DNA of 64,000 bases from Paenibacillus sacheonensis (GTDB taxonomy: Bacteria; Bacillota; Bacilli; Paenibacillales; Paenibacillaceae). Below are positions 42,551 to 50,675 of the stretch, one piece after another; positions within the stretch are counted from its first letter, which is position 1, and the number at the start of each line of letters is the position of its first letter. Where the stretch lies: positions 124,001-188,000 of the forward strand of contig NZ_JAAAMU010000008.1 in NCBI RefSeq assembly GCF_009909195.1, written 5' to 3'. The notes beneath the pieces are model-generated. The model saw only the letters and a program-made list of their open reading frames with translations, was not told the DNA's origin and did no database searches. The translations under genes and the position numbers were made by a program.

Positions 42551-43525
42551 ATGAAAACGCTTAAATGGGGCGAGCCTCTCGTGACCCATATCTATACCGC
42601 CGATCCGTCGGCGCATGTCTTCGAGGGCAAGCTCTATATTTATCCGTCGCATGATCTGGACCATGAACAGGCGTCCAACGACAACGGCGACCAATACGAC
42701 ATGGAAGATTATCATATTCTCTCGATGGACGGGTTCGACGCGGCTTGCGTCGATCACGGAGAGGCGCTGCATCTGCGCGATATTCCTTGGGCCAAGCAGC
42801 AGCTGTGGGCGCCGGACGCGGCCTATAAGGACGGTACCTACTACTTGTTCTTTCCGGCCCGCGACCAGGACTCCGTCTTCCGCATCGGCGTCGCGACAGG
42901 CTCGTCGCCCGCCGGCCCGTTCGAGCCGCAGCCAAGCTATATGCCGGGCAGCTTCAGTATCGACCCGGCCGTATTCGTCGAAGGGGACGAGGCCTATATG
43001 TATTTCGGCGGCCTCTGGGGCGGGCAGCTCGAGAAGTGGCAGACGGGCGCGTTCATCGCGAATGCCGAAGGGCCCGCTCCCGATGCGCCGGCCCTCGGTC
43101 CGCGCGTCGCCCGGCTCAGCCGCGACATGCTGACGTTCGAGGAGGAGCCGCGCGAAGTCTCCATCGTCGGCGAGGACGGCCTGCCCATTCTGGCCGGCGA
43201 CGAGGATCGCCGTTATTTCGAAGGGCCGTGGATGCATACCTATAACGGCAAGTACTACCTCTCCTACTCGACCGGCACGACGCACAAGCTGGTCTACGCG
43301 ATCGGCGATCATCCCTACGGTCCGTTCACGTTCCAAGGCACGATTCTGACCCCGGTCGTCGGCTGGACGACCCACCATTCCATCGTGGAGTTCCAGGGCC
43401 GATGGCTGCTGTTCTACCACGACAGCTCCCTCTCCGGCGGCGCCGACAATAAGCGCTGCGTGAAATGCGCCGAGCTGCAGTACAACGAGGATGGCACGAT
43501 TCGGACGATCGATCCGTACGCGTGA
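42551..43525 (+). CDS. Glycoside hydrolase family 43 protein
   Basis: The 324-residue protein has a five-bladed propeller pattern typical of GH43: HIYTADPSAHVFEGKLYIYP near the start (catalytic base Asp in ADPSA), WAPDAAYKDGTYYLFFPARD, SIDPAVFVEGDEAYMYFGG, then FEGPWMHTYNGKYYLSYSTG with the catalytic acid Glu. Members cleave arabinose or xylose linkages. There is no signal peptide, so it would act on imported oligosaccharides. It diverges from the kinase and importer operon, which fits a xylan- or arabinan-oligomer pathway. The ATG at 42551 follows GGGGGATG. Confidence 0.92.
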   Translation: MKTLKWGEPLVTHIYTADPSAHVFEGKLYIYPSHDLDHEQASNDNGDQYDMEDYHILSMDGFDAACVDHGEALHLRDIPWAKQQLWAPDAAYKDGTYYLFFPARDQDSVFRIGVATGSSPAGPFEPQPSYMPGSFSIDPAVFVEGDEAYMYFGGLWGGQLEKWQTGAFIANAEGPAPDAPALGPRVARLSRDMLTFEEEPREVSIVGEDGLPILAGDEDRRYFEGPWMHTYNGKYYLSYSTGTTHKLVYAIGDHPYGPFTFQGTILTPVVGWTTHHSIVEFQGRWLLFYHDSSLSGGADNKRCVKCAELQYNEDGTIRTIDPYA

Positions 43526-43625
43526 CGTAAATAGCCAGTGCAGCTGCGCCAGTCCACGCCCTGTCGGGAGCGGCGCGACTGTCTCGCATAATCGGTTGCT
43601 AAGCCTCGCTAAGGATAGTTAACGT

Positions 43626-43665
43626 ATAAGAGCCGTTAAGGAGGCATCTCCTTGACGGCTCTTAT
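43626..43665. terminator. Long hairpin between convergent genes
   Basis: Arms 43626-43643 and 43648-43665 form a 17-pair stem (ATAAGAGCCGT plus AAGGAG) with one mismatch and a GCAT loop. The sequence is nearly symmetric, so it can act for the GH43 gene and for the convergent F5/8C gene, though no long T-tract follows. Confidence 0.65.
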
Positions 43666-43732
43666 GCGTGTGGATCACGAACGGTTATCTAGATCAAACT
43701 CCCGCAGTAACAATATCGCTTTGCTTGTCATG

Positions 43733-45613
43733 TCAATTTGGAGGGCCGTATACCTCAAACTCATAGATCCTTGCCGCGGCGTTCGCCGTTTGCGTAGGCG
43801 TCGTGACGTCTAACTTGATATAGCGGGCCGATACGACGGTAACCTTATCTACCGATATGCCGCTCGTATTGTTCGTTACATTCACTACCGAAGTCCAATT
43901 GGTACCGTCGGTGCTGACCAGGATTTTATACGCCTTCGTGTTGTAGGCGGCGGTCTCTCCGCCCTCCGATGCGTGCTTGATGACGAATTGGTTCACTTGC
44001 TTCACGGAGCCGAGATCGATCTTCAGCCAACGGTTACTGGACTTGGAGCACCATTTGCTATCGTTGATGACGCTGCCGTCCACGGCTCTTGCCGCGGTTT
44101 GCGGGGCATTGCACGTACTGTCGACCGTCGCGGGTTTATTGAAGGCCAAATTGGAAGGGCCGAATACTTGAAACTCATAAATCCTCGCCGCCTGGTTCGC
44201 GGTTTGCGTTGGCGTCGTGACGTTCAACTTGATATAGCGGGCCGATACGGAAGCGATACTATCCACGGTTACGCTAGCCGTATTACCGGTTACTTTGACT
44301 ACGGTGCTCCATGCCGTGCCGTCGCTGCTGACCTGGATGTTGTAAGCTTTCGTGTTGTAGGAGACGGTTTCTCCGCCCTCCGATGCGTGCTTGATGACGA
44401 ATCGGTTCACTTGCTTCACCGTGCCGAGATCGATCTGCAGCCAACGGTTGCCCGACAAGGAACACCATTTGCTATCGTTGGTATCGCTCCCGTCCACGGC
44501 TTTGGCCGCCGTCTGCGAGACGTTGCACGTGCTGTCGGCCTTTGCGGGTTTATTCAGTGCCAAATTCTGATGCTCATAGACCTCGAACTCATAGATTCTC
44601 GCCGCGGCATCCGAAGTTTGGGTAGGCGTCGTGACGTTCAATCTGATATAACGGGCCTGCGCATCCGATATGTTGTCTACCGTAACGCCGCTCGTATTAT
44701 TGTTTACGTTAACGACCGTGCTCCAGCTCTTCGCGTCGGCACTGATTTGGATATTGTAAGCCTTCGTGTTATAGGAAGCGGGCTGTCCGCCTTCCGATGC
44801 GTGCCTGATGACGAATTGGCTTACTTGCTTCACCGAGCCAAGATCCACCTGCAACCAGCGGCTGCCGGACATGGAGCACCATTTGCTGTCATTGCTTACT
44901 TGGTCGTCCACGGCTTTGGCCGCATTTTGCGAGGGAGTGCACATGCTGTCGGCCGTCGCGGGTCGATTTAACGCTACGTTCGGAGAAGTCACCGTAATCG
45001 CGTACGTCGTCTTGCTCGATCCGGTTTGCGAGGTGACAATGATCTTCATGCCCGTCTCCAGCGTCGTCGCTTTCGTTACGCCGTCCGCATTGTAGATCTC
45101 GAACGTCGCATTCGCCGAAGGCGTGATCGCCGCCTTCAAGGCAGCCAGCTTGATGTCGCTTCCGAAGGTGATCGTCTCGTTGGCCGTCCCGCCGGTACTC
45201 ACCGTACCGATACTCGAGGTTATTACGGCAGCGCTGCACGTCCCGGTTGTTCCCGATGCCGTCCATTTGGCATACAACGTCAAGCTGTTATAAATCGGAT
45301 CCGATGCCTTGTAGGCTTGCGTCAGTGCGCTGTCGTAGTACCAGCCCGCGAAGCTGTAGCACTCCCTCTGCGGCGTATGCTGGAACAGTACCTTACCTCC
45401 GGGCGACGATACAAACTCAGGGTTAACCAGCGAACCCCCGTTCGAGTCGTACGTCACGGCGACTTGGGCGGGGACGTCCCCCTCATCCAGTCCGGCAAGT
45501 GCCGGGGCCCCGAATGCCATTAACGAAACGATGAACGTTGCCGCGAGCAAATAACCTCTTATCTTTGCTTTAAATTTTTTCTTTCCCTGAGTGCGTCTTG
45601 GCCTCTCCATCAA
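43733..45613 (-). CDS. Secreted protein with InlB-type repeat and three F5/8C (discoidin) domains
   Basis: The 626-residue protein has a signal peptide (to about residue 41), one Listeria-Bacteroides (InlB B) repeat (VTYDSNGG to LTLYAKW, about 48-116) and a DUF5018-like beta domain (about 125-208). Three F5/8C domains of about 138 residues begin near 212, 350 and 488. Each carries a Cys pair (DSTC...SKWCS) and the ARYI(K/R)L block. F5/8C domains bind sugars on cell surfaces or polysaccharides. No catalytic domain is present, so it is probably a carbohydrate-binding or adhesive protein. Confidence 0.88.
   Translation of the reverse strand: MMERPRRTQGKKKFKAKIRGYLLAATFIVSLMAFGAPALAGLDEGDVPAQVAVTYDSNGGSLVNPEFVSSPGGKVLFQHTPQRECYSFAGWYYDSALTQAYKASDPIYNSLTLYAKWTASGTTGTCSAAVITSSIGTVSTGGTANETITFGSDIKLAALKAAITPSANATFEIYNADGVTKATTLETGMKIIVTSQTGSSKTTYAITVTSPNVALNRPATADSMCTPSQNAAKAVDDQVSNDSKWCSMSGSRWLQVDLGSVKQVSQFVIRHASEGGQPASYNTKAYNIQISADAKSWSTVVNVNNNTSGVTVDNISDAQARYIRLNVTTPTQTSDAAARIYEFEVYEHQNLALNKPAKADSTCNVSQTAAKAVDGSDTNDSKWCSLSGNRWLQIDLGTVKQVNRFVIKHASEGGETVSYNTKAYNIQVSSDGTAWSTVVKVTGNTASVTVDSIASVSARYIKLNVTTPTQTANQAARIYEFQVFGPSNLAFNKPATVDSTCNAPQTAARAVDGSVINDSKWCSKSSNRWLKIDLGSVKQVNQFVIKHASEGGETAAYNTKAYKILVSTDGTNWTSVVNVTNNTSGISVDKVTVVSARYIKLDVTTPTQTANAAARIYEFEVYGPPN
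43736..44977 (-). repeat. Three tandem copies of an F5/8C coding unit, about 414 bp each
   Basis: The three domains are encoded by consecutive units of about 414 bases with strong DNA similarity (for example the recurring GATGCGTGCTTGATGACGAA and CCGCCCTCCGATGCGTG segments). The last two units are more alike than the first. Confidence 0.75.
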
Positions 45614-45839
45614 TCATTCCCCTTTCTCCTGCTCAAATGATCGGCGCTAGTGAAACTGCGAGCTCGCCCGCAGAAGTAGCCAGCCGTCCGTGGAGTTTTT
45701 CCGTGGCGGCTCTTATGTTTTTGATGATCACCCAACTATTGAACCGTTGATTGGCCCTGGCTCCTTCTTTCTACATGGCAACCTGACTTTATAGGAACGG
45801 CCCTCATGGCGAGTCGACTCCGTCCCGTCAGGCTTGCTG

Positions 45840-46062
45840 TTCAAGTACATCGGTATTAACACTTCGTCGACCAACATGATCAAGTAGGACTCGCTCAAGT
45901 TGGGGTTCCCTATTGGCGATATAATACCGTTCGGCTCGTTTTGGCTTTTTTGGCGATATTCTGGAATGTCATCTCTGGATAGCCGGAAGTTTGGAAGATC
46001 TCGAAGGCCGCTTCCAATATGGCATTCTCGAGCTCTTTCCCTCGTTTTCTGGTACTCGGCAT
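45840..46062 (-). pseudogene. Truncated and internally deleted TetR-family gene
   Basis: From an ATG at 46062 the frame reads MPSTRKRGKELENAILEAAF, then SGYPEMTFQNIAKKAKTSRT and VLYRQ before a stop at about 45910. The expected C-terminal block appears in another frame as LSESYLIMLVDEVLIPMYLN (about 45850-45895). The central ligand-binding part is missing. It lies downstream of the drug-exporter gene and is a relic of a TetR regulator. Confidence 0.6.
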
Positions 46063-46103
46063 GTGGAAGCAGAAGGATGTCTGATCCATCCATAAAGCAA
46101 AAA

Positions 46104-46130
46104 GCCTCTGAAACATAACGTTTCAGAGGC
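46104..46130 (-). terminator. Terminator of the DHA2 exporter gene
   Basis: GCCTCTGAAAC pairs with GTTTCAGAGGC in a perfect 11-bp stem with a five-base loop, followed on the minus strand by TTTTTGC. Confidence 0.85.
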
Positions 46131-46199
46131 ACTGCCTAGCTTTATCGTATCCGCCTTCCATTCATGCAAGCAACATGATTTCCCATGACGAGCTGCCTC

Positions 46200-47657
46200 T
46201 CAATGACCTGCGTCCATGACGACGGTCGGCTGTACGGCTTGTTCCTTTGCCGGCCGTCGGAGCGTGAGTGCCAGCAGCAATCCCGCCAGCGCGAACGTGG
46301 CGATCAAGAGATAAGCGTTGTGAAACGCATGCGACATCGCGTCCGGAACCGGCTTCTCGCCCTGGTTCGCATAATGATTCGTCCGGCTGACGAGCAGCGT
46401 CGTCAATCCCGCTATGGCGAACGATCCGAAGACCTGCTGGGCAGCGCTTGTCAACGAGGTCACCTTGCCGACCAGTTCCTTGGGCGCGGTCTGGATCAAG
46501 TGCGTATTCAGGGCGATAAAGGACATTCCCGTCCCGAACCCGATCAGCGCGCGGGGAACCAAGAACAACCACGGGCTGTCGCTCGGATCGATAAGCGAGA
46601 ACAAGTAGGCGCCTATCGCAACCAAGATCAACCCGCCGACGACCAATGGACGCGCGCCGATTCGGTCGAACAACCGCCCGCTGAACGGCATCATGGTCGC
46701 GGAAGCTAACGCCTGCGGCAACGTCCATAATCCGGCCTCGAACGCGCTCATGCCCATCAGACGCTGCATGAAATACGGGATGGCGAAGATCAACCCGAAC
46801 ATGGTGAACTGCATGATCCACTGCACAATGATCCCGCGAGTGAATTGCATGGATCGGAACACCCTCAGCTCCAGCAATGGCTCTTTCTTCCGGTTGAGCT
46901 CGATGATGACGAACAGGACCATGGCGACGCCGCCTACGATAAGACCGGCGATCGTCTTCGCGGAAGTCCACCCCTCCCCCGCTTCGCTTAACCCGTACGA
47001 TAATCCGCCGAATGCGAACGGCGCAAGCGCGATGCCCGCGTAATCGAGCGGCGCCGACGCTTTTTTCGGGAGATTCGGCAATGACAGCACGCTCATGGTC
47101 ACGCCGACGATTCCGACCGGAATATTGATGAGGAAGATCCACTGCCAGTTCACGTAGTCGACCAGATAGCCGGATACGACCGGACCAAGCGCCGGCGCAA
47201 GCAGGACCGGCACGCCCATCATGCCCATGATTTTGCCCACCGACTCGGGAGGGCTGATTCGGTAGGTCATCGCGAAGGCGATCGGCATAACCATCCCGCC
47301 GCCCAGGCCCTGTATGACGCGGAAAGCGATTAACTGCTCTGCCGTGCCCGCGAACGCGCAAAGAATCGAACCAAGCGTGAATAAGACAATGGATACGATG
47401 AACGTCTGCTTCGCCCCGAAGCGGTCGGAGAACCAGCCCGCCATCGGAATCACGACGGCCTGAGCCAGCGAATAGCCCGTGATCGTCCATTGGATGAGGC
47501 TTAATGAGCCGTGCAGATCGTCGGCAAGCACTGGAATCGCGACATTGACCGCCGTCGTATCCAAGATTACCATGAACATCCCTACGACAATCGCGATCAG
47601 TGGAGCAAGGATCGAACGGACGGGCGCAGACTCGGTGGCAAGAACTTTCGTGGACAT
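46200..47657 (-). CDS. MFS drug exporter, DHA2 family (EmrB/QacA-like)
   Basis: The 485-residue protein has fourteen predicted helices. It carries the DHA2 motif C region (MGMMGVPVLLAPALGPVVSG), the motif A loop GWFSDRFGAKQTF and LDTTAVNVAIPVLADDLHGS in helix 1. It exports lipophilic cations or drugs against a proton gradient. It is divergent from a TetR gene with an AT-rich inverted repeat between them. Confidence 0.93.
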   Translation of the reverse strand: MSTKVLATESAPVRSILAPLIAIVVGMFMVILDTTAVNVAIPVLADDLHGSLSLIQWTITGYSLAQAVVIPMAGWFSDRFGAKQTFIVSIVLFTLGSILCAFAGTAEQLIAFRVIQGLGGGMVMPIAFAMTYRISPPESVGKIMGMMGVPVLLAPALGPVVSGYLVDYVNWQWIFLINIPVGIVGVTMSVLSLPNLPKKASAPLDYAGIALAPFAFGGLSYGLSEAGEGWTSAKTIAGLIVGGVAMVLFVIIELNRKKEPLLELRVFRSMQFTRGIIVQWIMQFTMFGLIFAIPYFMQRLMGMSAFEAGLWTLPQALASATMMPFSGRLFDRIGARPLVVGGLILVAIGAYLFSLIDPSDSPWLFLVPRALIGFGTGMSFIALNTHLIQTAPKELVGKVTSLTSAAQQVFGSFAIAGLTTLLVSRTNHYANQGEKPVPDAMSHAFHNAYLLIATFALAGLLLALTLRRPAKEQAVQPTVVMDAGH

Positions 47658-47719
47658 GTTAAACTCCCCCAGGCATAATCAATTTCTTGCCCTAAAAATA
47701 GCACACCTCGCCATACAAA

Positions 47720-47756
47720 GTAAACTAATTTAATAAAAAAAGTTAAATTAATAAAC
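47720..47756. promoter_or_regulatory. AT-rich inverted repeat between exporter and TetR gene
   Basis: TAATTTAA (47726-47733) and TTAAATTA (47743-47750) are exact inverted arms, and outer bases (GTAAAC/ATAAAC) extend the symmetry partly. The location between divergent pump and TetR genes suggests the repressor site. Confidence 0.55.
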
Positions 47757-47820
47757 CAGTGTTTCTAATAACCTCGAGATGTTCTATACTTAGAGTTGGT
47801 CTTCCTGGAGGTGTTGCGAA

Positions 47821-48525
47821 ATGTCGGAAACCGATTGCGACCCGTTATTCGAGAAACGGGAGAAGCTCGTGATGCGCTTGATGCCCTACGTCCAAAAGAA
47901 CGGCTTAAGCGCGTTGAAAATGGACGATGCGGCCAAATATATGGATATCAGCAAACCGACGATGTATAAATATTTTGCGTCGAAAACCGAGATCGCGGAA
48001 AGTATCATCGATAAGTTCGTCTTGTACGTGTCCAATCAAATGCTGGCGGAAGCCCCGCCTTCCTTGTCGCCGGAGCAGCCCTCGCAGCCGTCCGCAGAAG
48101 AGCTGAAGTTCTACGGCGAGTCTTTCGCCCGCGCGTTCAAGCTCACGATCAAGCTGTCGTTCTATTTGACCGACATCCTGCTTCAGGATCTGAGCGCGGC
48201 CTATCCCGACTTGTACGCCAAGCTTGCCGGGGCCGTGGAGCTCTGCAAGAACAAGCTCGCCGACTACTTCGACAGCGGCATTGCGCTTGGCGTTTTCTAT
48301 CCGATCAATGCACGCATTTATTTGACCCAAGTGGATCTCGTCTTCCGCAAGATCTTGGACCCCAAATGGCTGATGCTGCAGAACATGACGATGAAGCAGG
48401 CTCTCATGGACTTCTACAAGACCATGAAGCACCAAGTTTTCTACGAGAAATGGCTGGACGATAACGACTCCGCGATGGGCGCTTATTTCGATGCCTTGAT
48501 CGCCGGCATGCGCGCGTATGATTAA
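47821..48525 (+). CDS. TetR/AcrR-family regulator
   Basis: The 234-residue protein has a TetR helix-turn-helix (VMRLMPYVQKNGLSALKMDD, AAKYMDISKPTMYKYFASK) and a longer C-terminal half typical of drug-sensing members. CTGGAGGTG precedes the start. Part of its coding sequence (48151-48220) has a decayed duplicate at 50521-50590. It likely represses the divergent DHA2 exporter. Confidence 0.9.
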   Translation: MSETDCDPLFEKREKLVMRLMPYVQKNGLSALKMDDAAKYMDISKPTMYKYFASKTEIAESIIDKFVLYVSNQMLAEAPPSLSPEQPSQPSAEELKFYGESFARAFKLTIKLSFYLTDILLQDLSAAYPDLYAKLAGAVELCKNKLADYFDSGIALGVFYPINARIYLTQVDLVFRKILDPKWLMLQNMTMKQALMDFYKTMKHQVFYEKWLDDNDSAMGAYFDALIAGMRAYD

Positions 48526-48564
48526 GAAAGAGCCTTCCTCGCTTAGCGAGGAAGGCTCTTTCTT
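48524..48564. terminator. Bidirectional terminator between convergent TetR and ABC-F genes
   Basis: A 19-bp perfect stem (AAGAAAGAGCCTTCCTCGC and its complement, three-base loop) begins at the TetR stop codon. T-rich and A-rich flanks allow function on both strands. Confidence 0.9.
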
Positions 48565-48603
48565 ATTTCTACTATTCGTTAATGTGACATGCAAGGTTAT
48601 CAT

Positions 48604-50343
48604 TTAAAGCAGCTTAATCAGCTCTTCGAGCTCATCGACCAACTTTTTTGCAAGTTCAAAATGAGTATCTTTCAAAGCCAGTTCGATTTTCATTTCGACC
48701 GCTCGTTTATTTTGTTCCTTCTCCAGATAGTCCCGATCGAAATGGCTCGCATAGATCATCTGTCTGAATTTGCGCATACTCATTTTTCTGATCGTCTTAT
48801 CGTCAATGATCAGCACATAATCCATGCCGTTTACGACCGAATAGAAATCATGGGAAATCATGAGAATCGCGCCTTTGTAGTCTACAATGGCTTTCTCCAG
48901 CGCGATTTGCGTATACGTGTCCAAATGGCTTGTCGGCTCATCCAGAAGCAATACGTTCGCCTTGCTGGCCGAAACTTTCGCGATTTGAAGCAAATTTTTC
49001 TCTCCGCCGGATAAGGAGGCTATCTTTTGATCGACGATTTCTCCTTCAAAGCCATAATCCGAGAGATACGATCTAACTTCATCGTACGTTTTAAATCCAG
49101 CCTCGATGAATTCTTCTAGGATCGTATTCGAATCCTTCAGCACTTCGTCTTGAATCTGGGATAAATAAGCCACTTTAGCGGCAGCATGGATTTCAATCGA
49201 ATCCCGATTATGTTTAAAGATATCTCGGAGCAAAGTCGTTTTCCCGGTTCCGTTGGGACCGATAATGGCTACTTTATCCGTCGCTTTTATCTCGAAGTTC
49301 ACATTGTCCAAGAGCAGCTCGTCGAAGCCAGCCCGATAATTCGTGACCCTTACAACGATGGCGTCTTCCAAGTCATTATCCATCCCAAAACTGATCTTCG
49401 GCTGCTTGATATCCACGAACGGCGCTTTAATTCTCCGCGCTTCCAACCGTTCTTGATATCTGACTCTGGCCTTTAACGCTCGCCCTCTGGATGCCTCCGA
49501 ATTATAAGTTGCGATCGCTCTTAGATTATTGATGATGGCATCGTTTCTCTCGATGTCTTCTTGTTCGGCGACGGCGAGTTCTTGCAGCTCGATTTTGGTC
49601 TGAAGCAGCGAGAAGTTATACTCCATATATCGGCCATCGAACTCTTGGAGCTCCTTGTTTTCCAGATGCAGGATTTTGTTGAAACAATGATTCAATAGAT
49701 ACCGGTTGTGCGTCACGACTAACAGGATTCCCTTGTGGGCGTTAATGAGTTTTTTTAGCGCATTGAGGTTATCGAAGTCCAAGAATACATCCGGCTCGTC
49801 CATGATCATCACGTCCGGGCTGCGGAGCATTTCCTTCATCACTTGAATAAGCTTGAATTCCCCGCCGCTCAGGTCGGACACCTTATGGTCCCTCAGCTTC
49901 ATGAGGTTGGCAAGATTCAGCTTTTTATTGATGCTGCTTTCAAAATCGTCCCCGCCGATGGCATCGAATGCGTCCAATGCGGCCTGATACTTTTCAAATA
50001 ACGGTTCAAGATCCGATGACGTTTCCATTTCCGTACAAATCGATGCGATTTCATTTTGGATTTGGATGAATGCTTCCCCGATATAGTCAAACACCGTTGT
50101 TTCTTTCGTTTTATCCAGCTGCGAAAATTGGCTTACATACCCGATTTTGCAAGTCGGGTCTATTTCTACCTTGCCCTCGTACAGATATTTTTCCGGATCC
50201 ATCAGGATGTCGATCAAGGTGCTTTTCCCATTGCCGCTTGTGCCGATAAATGCGCAATGCTGCCCCTCTTCAAGCGTAAATGAAATATCATCATAGAGTT
50301 CTTTTTGCGGAAACGAGAAGGATAGTCCAACAACTTTTATCAT
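48604..50343 (-). CDS. ABC-F family ATPase (second), with atypical first Walker B
   Basis: The 579-residue protein has two ATPase domains: Walker A GTSGNGKS (about 35-42) and GPNGTGKT, signatures LSGGEFKLIQV and LSGGEKNLLQIAK, and an inter-domain charged linker. The second Walker B is the usual LLLDEPTSHLD. The first reads IMDEPDVFLD, where Thr-Asn/Ser-His is replaced by Asp-Val-Phe. There are no membrane helices, so it acts on ribosomes rather than as a transporter. It could be a resistance or translation factor. The ATG at 50343 follows AAGAAAGG. Confidence 0.85.
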   Translation of the reverse strand: MIKVVGLSFSFPQKELYDDISFTLEEGQHCAFIGTSGNGKSTLIDILMDPEKYLYEGKVEIDPTCKIGYVSQFSQLDKTKETTVFDYIGEAFIQIQNEIASICTEMETSSDLEPLFEKYQAALDAFDAIGGDDFESSINKKLNLANLMKLRDHKVSDLSGGEFKLIQVMKEMLRSPDVMIMDEPDVFLDFDNLNALKKLINAHKGILLVVTHNRYLLNHCFNKILHLENKELQEFDGRYMEYNFSLLQTKIELQELAVAEQEDIERNDAIINNLRAIATYNSEASRGRALKARVRYQERLEARRIKAPFVDIKQPKISFGMDNDLEDAIVVRVTNYRAGFDELLLDNVNFEIKATDKVAIIGPNGTGKTTLLRDIFKHNRDSIEIHAAAKVAYLSQIQDEVLKDSNTILEEFIEAGFKTYDEVRSYLSDYGFEGEIVDQKIASLSGGEKNLLQIAKVSASKANVLLLDEPTSHLDTYTQIALEKAIVDYKGAILMISHDFYSVVNGMDYVLIIDDKTIRKMSMRKFRQMIYASHFDRDYLEKEQNKRAVEMKIELALKDTHFELAKKLVDELEELIKLL

Positions 50344-50520
50344 CGTATGACCTTTCTTGATAACTAAAATAGTCGAATCGTAAAGGTATCGCAAACCATG
50401 AATGCAGCGTTTACCGTTGTTAGAGTAACACTGTTTGCTACCAACTTCAATCGGAGTTGTATCCCATCCGCCGGCGGTCGATGTGGCATACTCTCGACTA
50501 TCCGCACAATAGGCAGCCCC

Positions 50521-50590
50521 AAGCTGTCGTTTTCTTGACCGACGTCCTGCTTCAGGATCCGTGCGGGGCTTATCCGATCTCGTACGGCCG
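50521..50590 (+). pseudogene. Vestige of a TetR gene, paralogous to 48151-48220
   Basis: About 70 bases starting AAGCTGTCGT align closely with the TetR gene at 48151, including the shared stretch TCCTGCTTCAGGATC. Restoring one missing base gives KLSF-LTDVLLQDPCGAYPI against KLSFYLTDILLQDLSAAYPD. The rest of the gene is absent. It lies between the second ABC-F gene and the S-layer gene terminator. Confidence 0.65.
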
Positions 50591-50636
50591 AGTTTCACGG
50601 TCCATGCCATTGCTGTACTACAACGATCATAAAAAA

Positions 50637-50660
50637 GAAGACGCCCGTTAGGGCGCCTTC
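50637..50660 (-). terminator. Terminator of the S-layer-type gene
   Basis: GAAGACGCCC and GGGCGCCTTC pair (one wobble) around a GTTA loop, followed on the minus strand by TTTTTTATG. Confidence 0.85.
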
Positions 50661-50675
50661 CATGATTGATTGACA

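Noticed and set aside
46162-47490. 442-codon minus-strand frame overlapping the DHA2 exporter in another phase
   Set aside because: The exporter frame has all the family motifs; the alternative frame is Arg/Gly-rich and motif-free.
50344-50520. Leader peptide and attenuator in front of the second ABC-F gene
   Set aside because: A 42-codon frame beginning MPHRPPADG exists, but its ribosome binding site is too close to the ATG and no terminator hairpin lies between it and the ABC-F gene.
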